The notes beneath the pieces are model-generated. The model was not told where the DNA came from. It saw nothing but the letters and a program-made list of their open reading frames with translations, and searched no databases. The position numbers and the translations under genes are program-made. This document shows, piece by piece, positions 32,936-43,357 of a stretch of DNA of 64,000 nt. Position 1 is the stretch's first letter, and each line of letters opens with the position of its first letter. Source of the stretch: Kocuria marina (lineage in GTDB: Bacteria; Actinomycetota; Actinomycetes; Actinomycetales; Micrococcaceae); contig BMZV01000001.1 of NCBI GenBank assembly GCA_014652975.1, forward strand, positions 124,001 to 188,000, read 5' to 3'.

Positions 32936-33337
32936 TCACCCCCAGTGGGGCGGGCGCTGCTGTTTCAACCACTGCGCGTGGCCGCTCTCCGCGGCAGCCT
33001 CCCGGGGGTCCGGGGCGTCGCCGCCCAGCTCGTCGGAGCCCGCACCCCACTCAGTGGCGCGCAGCGCGCACTCCGCGTCCGGGGCGGTTCCGCCCGTCGC
33101 GCGGCGGTGGCCGCGGCGGCGTCGTCCCCCGGGCTGGGCGGAAGTGGCGCCATCCGGGGCGCCCTCGGACGAGGTGACCGCTGCGCCCGGGACGTCCTCG
33201 CCATCCGTGGGCCTTGGGCCCCGCGCAGGATCCGGAGCCACCTCCTTCGGCGCCGCCTCGTCCCGCGAGCGCCCGTCCCCGGCGTCCGAGCCGTCCCGCG
33301 AGGACTCAGGACGGTTCGCCGGGCGATCAGTCGTCAC
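32936..33337 (-). CDS. Small disordered protein ending in QQRPPHWG
   Basis: Polypeptide of 133 aa. Most is charged and Pro/Gly/Asp-rich, probably unstructured. The last 15 residues (GHAQWLKQQRPPHWG) look like a short conserved tail I associate with Micrococcaceae hypotheticals. Its ATG overlaps the 3' end of the large helicase-like gene by 11 bp, so it is translated with it and may be a partner. The overlap and the tail are the only support. Confidence 0.6.
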   Translation of the reverse strand: MTTDRPANRPESSRDGSDAGDGRSRDEAAPKEVAPDPARGPRPTDGEDVPGAAVTSSEGAPDGATSAQPGGRRRRGHRRATGGTAPDAECALRATEWGAGSDELGGDAPDPREAAAESGHAQWLKQQRPPHWG

Positions 33338-36300
33338 GCGAACCGCTCACTCTCCGCGCGTCGGTCTCCGAGTCGGACCCCGCATCGGGCCCCAGGCCGA
33401 GGTAGCGCTGGACGAGACCGGCCACGGTCTGCGGGTCGGTGAAGACCTCCACGGACCACAGGCTCACGTAGTTCCACCCCGCGCGTTCGAGCTGTTGCGG
33501 GATGAGCCGCGAGCGTTCGCGCACGCTCAGCGCGCGGCTGCGCTCGGACCCGTCGGAGCGCAGCGCCACCGGGATGCGTACGGGCTCGCCCGTGGCCGCA
33601 CGCTGGGTGACAGCCCCCGCGGACAAGGACTCGGTCTCCGCGTACGCGGCCATGTCGATCATGTGGGCGTAGCCGGTGTGGACCGTGGCTCCGGCGCCCC
33701 GCAGCCGTCGGGCGAGATCAGCGACCAAAGCATCCGGGGCGGCGTCGGTGTCCTCGACGGGAGCCCCCGCGCGCTCCGACGTGGTGTCCTCCCCAAAGAG
33801 GATCTCGAGCATGTGGTACATGTCCCTGGCGCCGTTCTGCAGCCGCCGCGGCTCGGTGTCCTTGGGGTGGATGGACGTGACGATGTGCGTATGGCGACGC
33901 GAGCGGGTCATCCCGCGCACGAACGCCTGGCGCCCGTCCCGCTCGGACAGTGCACCCAACTGCGGGGTGCTGCGCCCGGACGTGGTGCGCCCGAAGCCGA
34001 GCGAGAAGATCACGGTGTCCCGCTCGATCCCCGCGGCCCGGTGCAACTCGACCACGCGGAAGGACTCCCGCCCCGGGGCGAAGAACTCGGCGGACTCACC
34101 GGTCTCCCGCAGTCGACGCTGCACGGCCTGGGCCACGCGGGCGGCATGCATCGCACTCGCGGTGACCACGGCCAGGGACCGCTCGGGGTGCCGCTCGGCG
34201 TGGGCGAAGACCAGGTCCACGGTGCGGTGGACCTCTGCGGTGGGTGCCTGCACCCCTTCGCTGCCCGCGGTGAGCACGCCCACGCCGTTCACGACGTACT
34301 CGGCGGACATCCCCGTGCTCACGCTCGTCAGTTCCGAGGCCTGCGGCACGCGGGTCAGGGTGCCGTCGTAGAACGCGTCGTTGAGGTAGTCGAACAAACG
34401 GGGGTCCATGGGCCGGCGCACCGAGGTCAGGGACCGGGAGTCCACCACGCGGGTCAGTGCGTCGTACGCCGAGTCGATGTCCGCGACGGGTTGCGGTGTG
34501 TCCCGGACCGCGACGTGCGGGGCCACCGTGAAGGGCTGAGGACCCGCGGCGTTGCGGTCACCGAACGCGATGACCTGATCCGCCCGTACGAGCGCGGGCA
34601 GCGTGGCCGCGAGCGGGGTGGACTCGGCGTCCAGGACCACCACGGTGTCCACGGACTGCTCCTCCCCCAGCGTGGCGGTGAGTACGAGCGGACTCGCGGT
34701 CCACACGGGCACGAGCGACGGCGTGAGGTGCTGGACCCGGTCCAGCTCCTCGGTGCGCACGTGACCGCTGCGCAGCATGTCCCGCAGCGCGCGAGCCTCC
34801 CGGGGGTTGCGCTTGGTGTCCCGCGCCCAACGCTCGGCCAGCGCGTACTCGAGTCGCGCCGGTGCGGCCGCGATGTGGGCGGAATCGGCGCGGCGGAACA
34901 CGGATTCCGTGCGGCGCAGCTCGGAACCGTCCGGCATGGCCACGAAGTCATCACCGCTGATCATGGCCTCGAGCACGGACTGCCACCACGCGAGGTCGAG
35001 TTCCTCGCCCACGCGCTCGGCGGGTACCGCGCGGGTCTCGAGGTCCTGCAGGAACTCCCCCAGCCCGCGCGCCCGCAGGTCGTCGAGCAACACGGTGCGT
35101 TCGGGCAGGGTCGCGAGGTGGGCCTCGTCGTTGATCAGTTCGTCCAGGATTTCCTGGAGTTCGTCCACCCCGGCCGTCTCCAGGCGCGCGGCAGTGCGCG
35201 AGCCCTCGAGTGCGATCGCGAGCCCCTCGAGGTCCTCGCGGAACCGGCGATGGATCTGCAGGGTCTCCCCGGCGCGGTCCGAGACGGCGGGCTGTTCGAG
35301 CGTGGTGGCCCATTGACGCCACCTGTCCCGTTCGGACTGCACTTTCACGAGCGCCGAGTGCAGGTCCGAGAGGTGCACGCCGGGTCGGAGGTATTCCTTG
35401 GCGGCCTTGCGCAGGCGGGAGCGCTGCAGCCCGCTCAGCTCGATCTCGTGGTCCCGCCGCCAGGACGCTGAGGCCGTCGCGGCGATCAGGTCCGTCACGG
35501 GCCGGTCGTAGATGTCCGGTGTGAGGTACTCGAGCGACTCCCCGACCTCGATCACGAGTTCGAGCTGTTGCTCCCATTCGCCGATGGTCGAGCCCACGCG
35601 CAGCCCCGAGACCCCCAGGACGTGGCGCATGGCCGTCTTGAGGGTGGTCAGTTCGAGCAGCAGGGACTTGGCGAGGTCGTGGGCCTCACGGGCCTCGTCG
35701 TCGTTGACGAGCCGCGCACCGTGCCACGGGCTCGCGAGCGCCGCAGCGTCGAACGCGCCGAGGGTCGCGGCGCGCTGGAGCTGACGCTGCACCTCGCTGC
35801 GGTGGGACACGGCGTCCAGCACGGAACGGCGGAACCGCACGGCGGTCTGCGGTCCGGGGGTGCGCGCGGTCAGTTCCGCGAGCGCCTGCATGGCGTCGTA
35901 GGGCGAGGCCTGCCAGCGGGGACGCAGCGCGTGCAGAGATTCCTCGTGCACCCGCAGCTGTTCGCGGCTACGCTGCAGGGCGTCCAGGTGTTGTTCCAGC
36001 TGCGGCTGCTCGGCGCGTTCGTTGCGGGCGACGGCGCGCACGAGCCGCTCGGCGACGTCGTCCGGGCTCAGGTGGGAGCCCAGCGGCAGGACGAGGGAGT
36101 CCAGGCCGGTGCGGTTCCACGCGCGGTTGAACGCGGCGAGCGTGGTGCGGGACTCGCCGAGCACCAGGACGCTGCGGCCACGGTGCACGAGTGCGCCGAC
36201 CGTGGAGACCACGGTGTCCACCGCGGCGGTGCCCACGGGTGTAGCGACCACGAAGCTCTCACCCTGTTCGGCGAGGTCCACGATCTCCTGCTGATTGGCG

Positions 36301-37160
36301 TCCAGGTCCGTGAGCAGCAGCTCCTGGGCGGGGTCGCGCTCGTCGAGACCGGGTGCCTGATCGGTCAGGGGGCGCACGACTGGCAGTTTGCCGACCTCGG
36401 GGTTCTTGAGCCGGGCGAGGTCCTCGATCAACTGGGTGTGCGCGACCACGTGCTCGTCTGCGGGACGTTCGTGCAGATCCGCGAACGTGGAGACCAGCAA
36501 CTGGTGTTCCACGTGCATGCCCGGGACGTGGGCCGCGAGCTGGCGCAGGGTCTCCAGCACGGGCGCGGGGTCCAACTTGCGGGTGCCGTACGCGAGCCGG
36601 GACATCTCCGCCGTGGCCAGTTCCACGCCGTGGTCCTCGCGCAGCCGACGCACGAGTGCCGGGTTGAGGTGGGCGGGACCCACGATGTGCAATTCGAAGT
36701 CCTTGTGGTCCGGGCGCAACTTGACCGTGACCGGGGCGAGCAGGACCGGGGCGATGAACCGGCGCAACCCGTCCGCCACGGGATCGGCGAGCCACGACGC
36801 CGTGCCCGCGGCCAGATAGGAGGCGTCCAGACCGTGCATCACCGACAGCTCGTGGACCTTGGTGCGCAGCGCCCGGGCCGAGCGCACGGCGCGCTCGTAC
36901 GCGGGGCTGTCCTGGTGGATCATCGTGGACAGCCGGGTGGGACGGCCCATGAGCAACTGTGCCTGCCCCGAGGAGTTGGCCTCGGTGAGATCGATGCAGA
37001 CGTTGTCCACCTGGTTGAAGTCCAGCAGGGTGTCCGGGCCCGTGTAGGCGTCCATCTGTTGGGTCCAGGAACGCAGGGACACGCGGGGGTGTTCGCGCTC
37101 GCCCGTGGCGCCCGTGTCCTGGGGGGTTGTTCGGGAACGGTCCGGGGCGGGTGTCGACAT
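33327..37160 (-). CDS. DUF4011-type helicase/nuclease-like protein with degenerate active sites
   Basis: Protein of 1277 aa with the layout of actinobacterial DUF4011 / SF1-helicase / MTES_1575-nuclease proteins. The N-terminal region (LLDFNQVDNVCIDLTEANSS, LLMGRPTRLSTMI) precedes an ATPase core and a C-terminal endonuclease-like domain (ERSRLIPQQLERAGWNYVSL). The Walker A place (about 303-315) reads VVATPVGTAAVDTVV, without the GKS/T. Walker B (about 840) reads VVVLDAESTPL where DEAS is usual. Motif VI survives (GMTRSRRHTHIV). The nuclease keeps IDMAAY but its E-x-DG segment reads ALRSDG. ATG 37160 has AGGAG at good spacing. Probably a pseudoenzyme. Neighbours: guaA upstream, a small overlapping gene downstream. 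Confidence 0.8.
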   Translation of the reverse strand: MSTPAPDRSRTTPQDTGATGEREHPRVSLRSWTQQMDAYTGPDTLLDFNQVDNVCIDLTEANSSGQAQLLMGRPTRLSTMIHQDSPAYERAVRSARALRTKVHELSVMHGLDASYLAAGTASWLADPVADGLRRFIAPVLLAPVTVKLRPDHKDFELHIVGPAHLNPALVRRLREDHGVELATAEMSRLAYGTRKLDPAPVLETLRQLAAHVPGMHVEHQLLVSTFADLHERPADEHVVAHTQLIEDLARLKNPEVGKLPVVRPLTDQAPGLDERDPAQELLLTDLDANQQEIVDLAEQGESFVVATPVGTAAVDTVVSTVGALVHRGRSVLVLGESRTTLAAFNRAWNRTGLDSLVLPLGSHLSPDDVAERLVRAVARNERAEQPQLEQHLDALQRSREQLRVHEESLHALRPRWQASPYDAMQALAELTARTPGPQTAVRFRRSVLDAVSHRSEVQRQLQRAATLGAFDAAALASPWHGARLVNDDEAREAHDLAKSLLLELTTLKTAMRHVLGVSGLRVGSTIGEWEQQLELVIEVGESLEYLTPDIYDRPVTDLIAATASASWRRDHEIELSGLQRSRLRKAAKEYLRPGVHLSDLHSALVKVQSERDRWRQWATTLEQPAVSDRAGETLQIHRRFREDLEGLAIALEGSRTAARLETAGVDELQEILDELINDEAHLATLPERTVLLDDLRARGLGEFLQDLETRAVPAERVGEELDLAWWQSVLEAMISGDDFVAMPDGSELRRTESVFRRADSAHIAAAPARLEYALAERWARDTKRNPREARALRDMLRSGHVRTEELDRVQHLTPSLVPVWTASPLVLTATLGEEQSVDTVVVLDAESTPLAATLPALVRADQVIAFGDRNAAGPQPFTVAPHVAVRDTPQPVADIDSAYDALTRVVDSRSLTSVRRPMDPRLFDYLNDAFYDGTLTRVPQASELTSVSTGMSAEYVVNGVGVLTAGSEGVQAPTAEVHRTVDLVFAHAERHPERSLAVVTASAMHAARVAQAVQRRLRETGESAEFFAPGRESFRVVELHRAAGIERDTVIFSLGFGRTTSGRSTPQLGALSERDGRQAFVRGMTRSRRHTHIVTSIHPKDTEPRRLQNGARDMYHMLEILFGEDTTSERAGAPVEDTDAAPDALVADLARRLRGAGATVHTGYAHMIDMAAYAETESLSAGAVTQRAATGEPVRIPVALRSDGSERSRALSVRERSRLIPQQLERAGWNYVSLWSVEVFTDPQTVAGLVQRYLGLGPDAGSDSETDARRVSGSRDD

Positions 37161-37255
37161 GGTGCTCCTACTCACGAGTGCGCCGGTCTGCTCACCACGG
37201 GGGATGGGGCGGACCGGCGCACCGCAACTAACGATGGCTCTCTACGCGGTGGGGT

Positions 37256-38854
37256 TCACTCCCACTCGATGGTTCCCGGCGGCTTGGACGTGACGTCCAG
37301 GACCACCCGGTTGATCTCCTCGACCTCGTTGGTGATGCGGTTGGACATCCGGGCGAGCAGCTCGGAGGGCAAGCGGGACCAGTCAGCGGTCATAGCGTCC
37401 TCGGAGCTGACCGGGCGCAGCACCACGGGGTGGCCGTACGTGCGACCGTCCCCCTGGACGCCCACCGAGTGCACATCCGCGAGCAGCACCACGGGCATCT
37501 GCCACACGTCGTCGTCGAGACCGGCGCGCGTGAGCTCCTCGCGGGCGATCGCGTCCGCGCGGCGTAGGATGTCCAGGCGCTCCTCGGTGACCTCACCGAT
37601 GATCCGGATCCCCAGACCCGGACCGGGGAACGGCTGGCGGCCCACGATGTTCTCGGGCAGTCCCAGTTCGCGGCCCACGGCGCGGACCTCGTCCTTGAAC
37701 AGGGCGCGCAGCGGTTCCACGAGTTCGAACTGCAGGTCCTCGGGCAGCCCACCCACGTTGTGATGGCTCTTGATGTTGGCGGCACCCTCACCGCCGCCGG
37801 ATTCCACGACGTCCGGGTACAGCGTGCCCTGCACGAGGAACCGGACGGGCTGGCCGTCCTGGGCCTCGTCGCTGAGCACCTTTTGCTCGGCGGCCTCGAA
37901 CGCGCGAATGAATTCCCGGCCGATGTTCTTGCGCTTGGTCTCGGGGTCGGTGACACCCTTGAGCGCGGCGAGGAAGCGGTCCTGCTCGCGGGCCACGTGG
38001 AGCTTGATGCCCGTGGCGGCCACGTAGTCCTTCTCGACCTGCGCGACCTCGTCCTGGCGCATCAGACCGTGATCTACCAGCACGCACGTGAGACGGTCCC
38101 CGATCGCGCGCTGCACGAGGGCTGCAGCCACCGCGGAGTCCACCCCGCCGGAGAGCCCGCACAGGGCCTTGCCGTCACCCACCTGGGCGCGGATCGCGGC
38201 CACCTGCTCCTCGATGATGTTGCCCGTGGACCACGTGGGCGTGAGCTGGGCCCCCTCGAAGAGGAAGTTCTCCAGGATCTTCTGCCCGTACGCGGAGTGC
38301 TTGACCTCGGGGTGCCACTGCACGCCGTAGAGCCTACGCTCGCGGTTCTCGAAGGCCGCCACCGGGACGCCCTCCGTAGTAGCCAGGGTCGTGAAACCCT
38401 CGGGCGCGGCGGTGACCGAGTCACCGTGACTCATCCACACTGTCTGCACGTCCGGGGTGCCGTCCAGGATGGTGCCCACGCCGTCCCCGGAGGTCGCGGC
38501 GGCGGTGGCCCCGTACTCGCGCACACCCGTGCGCTCAACGGTCCCGCCCAGGGCGTTGGCCATGATCTGAAAGCCGTAGCAGATCCCCAGCACGGGCACG
38601 CCGGCTTCGAACAGTTCGGCGTCCCGTTGCGGCGCACCGGGCGCGTACACGGACGCCGGGCCGCCGGAGAGGATCAGCGCGGCGGGGTTGCGCTGCAGGA
38701 TCTTCTCGGTGGACCAGGTGTGCGGGACGATCTCGGAGTAGACGTTCGCCTCGCGTACCCGGCGGGCGATCAGCTGCGCGTACTGCGCGCCGTAGTCGAC
38801 CACGAGTACCGGACGTTGCTCCAGTTCGCTCAGGTTGTCAGGGGATTCACTCAC
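37256..38854 (-). CDS. guaA: GMP synthase (glutamine-hydrolysing)
   Basis: Converts XMP to GMP (532 aa). The class I amidotransferase domain (about 15-210) has the nucleophile in LGICYGFQ and the His/Glu in [10 protein letters not shown]. The ATP-pyrophosphatase domain has the P-loop [13 protein letters not shown]. The C-terminal dimer domain has [13 protein letters not shown] and ends KPPGTIEWE. Start GTG 38854 has TAGACT seven bases upstream, so it is probably leaderless. It lies near guaB and guaB3, a purine cluster. Confidence 0.98.
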   Translation of the reverse strand: MSESPDNLSELEQRPVLVVDYGAQYAQLIARRVREANVYSEIVPHTWSTEKILQRNPAALILSGGPASVYAPGAPQRDAELFEAGVPVLGICYGFQIMANALGGTVERTGVREYGATAAATSGDGVGTILDGTPDVQTVWMSHGDSVTAAPEGFTTLATTEGVPVAAFENRERRLYGVQWHPEVKHSAYGQKILENFLFEGAQLTPTWSTGNIIEEQVAAIRAQVGDGKALCGLSGGVDSAVAAALVQRAIGDRLTCVLVDHGLMRQDEVAQVEKDYVAATGIKLHVAREQDRFLAALKGVTDPETKRKNIGREFIRAFEAAEQKVLSDEAQDGQPVRFLVQGTLYPDVVESGGGEGAANIKSHHNVGGLPEDLQFELVEPLRALFKDEVRAVGRELGLPENIVGRQPFPGPGLGIRIIGEVTEERLDILRRADAIAREELTRAGLDDDVWQMPVVLLADVHSVGVQGDGRTYGHPVVLRPVSSEDAMTADWSRLPSELLARMSNRITNEVEEINRVVLDVTSKPPGTIEWE

Positions 38855-38896
38855 GCGGACAAGTCTAGAACACCGCTCGGACACCCTCGCCCGGTC

Positions 38897-39490
38897 TCAG
38901 TAGCGCCGGGCGGCGCGCGGATTGGCCACGAGTTCGGCCTCCGTGGAGCGGTGGATCTTGCGTTCCACGATGAACGAGAGGAACGGCACCACACCGCCCA
39001 GGGCCATCACGACCAGCTGCGCGAACGGCCAGCGCATGAGCGACCACACGCGCAGGCATGAGAGCAGGTAGATCACGTAGAACCAGCCGTGGATGATCAG
39101 GATCCACGTGGAGATGTTCACGCCCCCGGCCAGGTTCTCGAGCTCGAGGTCCTGCCAGCCTAGGGCCACGCTCTGCCCCGTGGCCTTGTCCGTGCCGCCC
39201 GCGATCAGGTCGTAGCCGAAGCCGTAGCGGGTGATCATCTCCGCGACGAGCAGCAGCAGGAAGGTACCCGAGATCCACGCGCACACCTTGTAGAAGGTCA
39301 GCGCGCCGCGGATCTGCGCCTCGGTCCCGCCGAAGCGCCGTCGTGGTTTCAGCGCGGCGGCCTTGGCGCGCACGCTGTCCGGGACGGTCGCGCGCTCGGG
39401 GCTGGCGTCCTCGGGCGCGGTGACCCGCACGCCGTCGGTGCGGCGCACCGGGCGGGGCTGGGAATCGGGCTGCGGCGTGTGATCACTCAT
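38897..39490 (-). CDS. DUF3817 membrane protein
   Basis: Protein of 197 aa. A disordered N-terminus (about 1-55) precedes three membrane segments in the DUF3817 pattern: IRGALTFYKVCAWISGTFLL, WILIIHGWFYVIYLLSCLRV and FAQLVVMALGGVVPFLSFIV. The last runs into ERKIHR. Function unknown; often near cytochrome-oxidase or SURF1 genes. The start overlaps the SURF1 stop by 8 bp, and guaA begins 42 bp downstream. Confidence 0.88.
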   Translation of the reverse strand: MSDHTPQPDSQPRPVRRTDGVRVTAPEDASPERATVPDSVRAKAAALKPRRRFGGTEAQIRGALTFYKVCAWISGTFLLLLVAEMITRYGFGYDLIAGGTDKATGQSVALGWQDLELENLAGGVNISTWILIIHGWFYVIYLLSCLRVWSLMRWPFAQLVVMALGGVVPFLSFIVERKIHRSTEAELVANPRAARRY

Positions 39491-40460
39491 GACTGGCTCC
39501 GTGGGATCGCGGGGTGGAACTCGTGGGCGGGGTGCGCGATTCCGTGCGCACCGCGGGTTGGTCGTCGAAGTAGTAATAGCACTGGTCCTGGGCGTCCCAG
39601 TAGTAGTAGGACTGCTCGGCCTCGTCCCAGAAGTAGGCGCCGTCGAAGTAGAAGTACTTCTCGGGGTCCTGCCGGCGCAGGTAGTCGTCCCGCACGAAAC
39701 GCCACCACATGAAGAACGCGAAGCCCGCGAACACGACCCACTCGATCGCGTAGAACAGGTTCAGGGCGTGCACGGAGGTGTCCGCGGGTTGCTGCTGGAT
39801 CTGCAGGGGTTCCAGCCCCTCCCCCATGAGCCCGGCCGACACCGCGAGCGTACCCTCCCGGGTCACGGGCGCCGGTTCCGCCGCGGGGTTCTCCGCGAAC
39901 GCGGCCACGTACCCCGAGTACAGGGGCGCGTCCCACAGATTGCTCAGCTGCGCGGACGCCACGGACGCGACCTGCCCGGCCGGCACGTTCTCGCTCGGTA
40001 GCGGGGAGTCCGTGGGCAGGAGTCTGCCGATCACCCGGATCTCGTCCGACGGCGCTCGCGGCACCCGGTCGGCGGAAGCGACCCAGCCCCGGGCCACCGC
40101 GATCGAGACGTCGTTATCGGCGACGTCCCAGCGCTGTTGCGAATCGGGGATCGCGAGTTGGGTGACCACCCAGTACCCAGGGTTGCCGTCCTGCAACCGT
40201 CCCGGGACCAGCACCGTGGAATCGGGGACGTAGCGCCCGACCGCGGATACCATGTGATCGGCTTGCTGAGCGGTCGTGGCCTCCCCCGGGGAGACCACGT
40301 CTCCCAGGGTCGAGACCCGGTCCTTGGCGGGATCCACCACCGTGGAAGACTGCAGGGAAGCGTTCAACTGCCACATGCTCAACACTACGAACAGTGCCGC
40401 CACGATCAGCGCGACCGCCAGGAAAGCCAGGGAGCGGGGGCGCAGGGCGGTCTTGAGCAC
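39483..40460 (-). CDS. SURF1-family protein with a Tyr/Asp-rich C-terminal tail
   Basis: Cytochrome-oxidase assembly factor (325 aa): N-terminal membrane helix (LAFLAVALIVAALFVVLSMW), SURF1 periplasmic core (VSAVGRYVPDSTVLVPGR; YWVVTQLAIP; VARGWV) and a second helix near 235-255 (VVFAGFAFFMWWRF). Unusually, residues 269-300 form an aromatic, acidic repeat: KYFYFDGAYFWDE, SYYYWDAQ, CYYYFDDQ, followed by a Thr/Ser/Pro tail. TAGGGT lies six bases before the GTG, suggesting leaderless transcription. Confidence 0.88.
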   Translation of the reverse strand: MLKTALRPRSLAFLAVALIVAALFVVLSMWQLNASLQSSTVVDPAKDRVSTLGDVVSPGEATTAQQADHMVSAVGRYVPDSTVLVPGRLQDGNPGYWVVTQLAIPDSQQRWDVADNDVSIAVARGWVASADRVPRAPSDEIRVIGRLLPTDSPLPSENVPAGQVASVASAQLSNLWDAPLYSGYVAAFAENPAAEPAPVTREGTLAVSAGLMGEGLEPLQIQQQPADTSVHALNLFYAIEWVVFAGFAFFMWWRFVRDDYLRRQDPEKYFYFDGAYFWDEAEQSYYYWDAQDQCYYYFDDQPAVRTESRTPPTSSTPRSHGASHE

Positions 40461-40612
40461 CCCTCAACCCTAGTGCTCCGGGCTGGACGTTTCCCAAATC
40501 AGCGGGGGTACGGGCAGCCCCGATCACGGGACGGCCACGGGTCACGGGTCCGTAACGGCCACCGGTTCCCGAGCCGGAAGCGCGGGCGCACCCGCGGCCT
40601 GGCACGGGGGGA

Positions 40613-41734
40613 TCAGCTGCGGATCACCACGTCCGCGCGTTGGAACTCCTTGAGCTCGGAGTAGCCGGTGGTGGACATGGCCCGGCGCAGGGCACCGATC
40701 ACGTTAGAGGAGCCGTCCACGTGGCGCGAGGGCCCGTTGAGCAGCTCGCCCAGAGGACCCACGGTCCCCACGTGGGTGCGCACACCGCGCGGTGAGTGCG
40801 GGTTGTGGGCCTCGGGACCCCACAGCCAGCCCTGACCCGGGGCCTCCTCCGCGCGGGCCAGCAGGGTCCCGAGCATCACGGCGTCGGCGCCCATGGCGAT
40901 GGCCTTGACGATGTCACCCGAGGTGCCCAGACCGCCGTCGGCGATCACGTGGACGTACCGACCGCCCGACTCGTCGAGGTAGTCGCGGCGGGCCGCGGCG
41001 ACGTCGGAGATGGCCGAGGCCATGGCCGCGTGGATGCCCAGGATGGATTCGGTGCGCAGGGACGCGCCGCCCCCGAAGCCCACGAGCACGCCCGCCGCAC
41101 CCGTGCGCATGAGGTGCAGGGCCGGGGTGTAGCCCGCGGCGCCGCCCACGATCACGGGAACGTCCAGGTCATAGATGAACTTCTTGAGGTCCAGGGGCTC
41201 CTGGGTGCGCGAGACGTGCTCGGCGGAGACCGTGGTGCCGCGGATCACGAACAGGTCCACGCCCGCCTCCAGCACGGTGCGGTAGTGCTCCACGACGCGC
41301 TGCGGGGACAGGGAGCCGGAGACGATCACCCCGGACTCGCGGATCTCGGCCAACCGGGCCTTGATCAACTCGGGCTGGATCGGGGCGGAGTACAGCTCCT
41401 GCATCCGCCGTGTGGCCTGCGGCAGGTTTTCAGAGCTGAGGTCCGCGATCTCGTCCAGGACGGGCTGCGGGTCCTCGTAGCGGGTCCACAGGCCCTCGAG
41501 GTCCAGCACGCCCAGACCGCCGCAGCGGCCCAGGGCGATCGCCGTGGCCGGGGACATCACGGAGTCCATGGGCGCACCCACCACGGGGATGTCGAAGTTG
41601 TAGGCGTCGATCTGCCACGAGGTGCTCACGTCCTGCGGGTCGCGCGTGCGTCGGGAGGGAACCAGGGCGATCTCGTCCAGGCTGAACGTGCGGCGTGCCC
41701 GCTTGGAGCGCCCGATTTCGATGTCGTAACTCAC
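40613..41734 (-). CDS. guaB3: GuaB3 family IMP dehydrogenase-related protein
   Basis: 373-aa TIM-barrel protein of the GuaB3 group found in actinobacteria ([60 protein letters not shown]). It has no CBS domains. The IMPDH catalytic Cys loop is not evident: the corresponding loop reads [20 protein letters not shown]. So IMP dehydrogenase activity is doubtful. GTG 41734 follows AAAGGAT. It lies 43 bp after guaB in the same direction. Confidence 0.93.
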   Translation of the reverse strand: MSYDIEIGRSKRARRTFSLDEIALVPSRRTRDPQDVSTSWQIDAYNFDIPVVGAPMDSVMSPATAIALGRCGGLGVLDLEGLWTRYEDPQPVLDEIADLSSENLPQATRRMQELYSAPIQPELIKARLAEIRESGVIVSGSLSPQRVVEHYRTVLEAGVDLFVIRGTTVSAEHVSRTQEPLDLKKFIYDLDVPVIVGGAAGYTPALHLMRTGAAGVLVGFGGGASLRTESILGIHAAMASAISDVAAARRDYLDESGGRYVHVIADGGLGTSGDIVKAIAMGADAVMLGTLLARAEEAPGQGWLWGPEAHNPHSPRGVRTHVGTVGPLGELLNGPSRHVDGSSNVIGALRRAMSTTGYSELKEFQRADVVIRS

Positions 41735-41777
41735 GAGGGATCCTTTCACCGCGCGGAGAGCGCGGGGGCTGGCGCGA

Positions 41778-43313
<1,536 letters not shown>

Positions 43314-43357
43314 TCACGCGAGAATGTCCCCACCAGTCTACGGCGCGCGCCGAGGGC

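Noticed and set aside
32844-35471. Plus-strand open frame of 875 codons
   Set aside because: Antisense shadow of the helicase-like gene; no ribosome site or recognisable domain.
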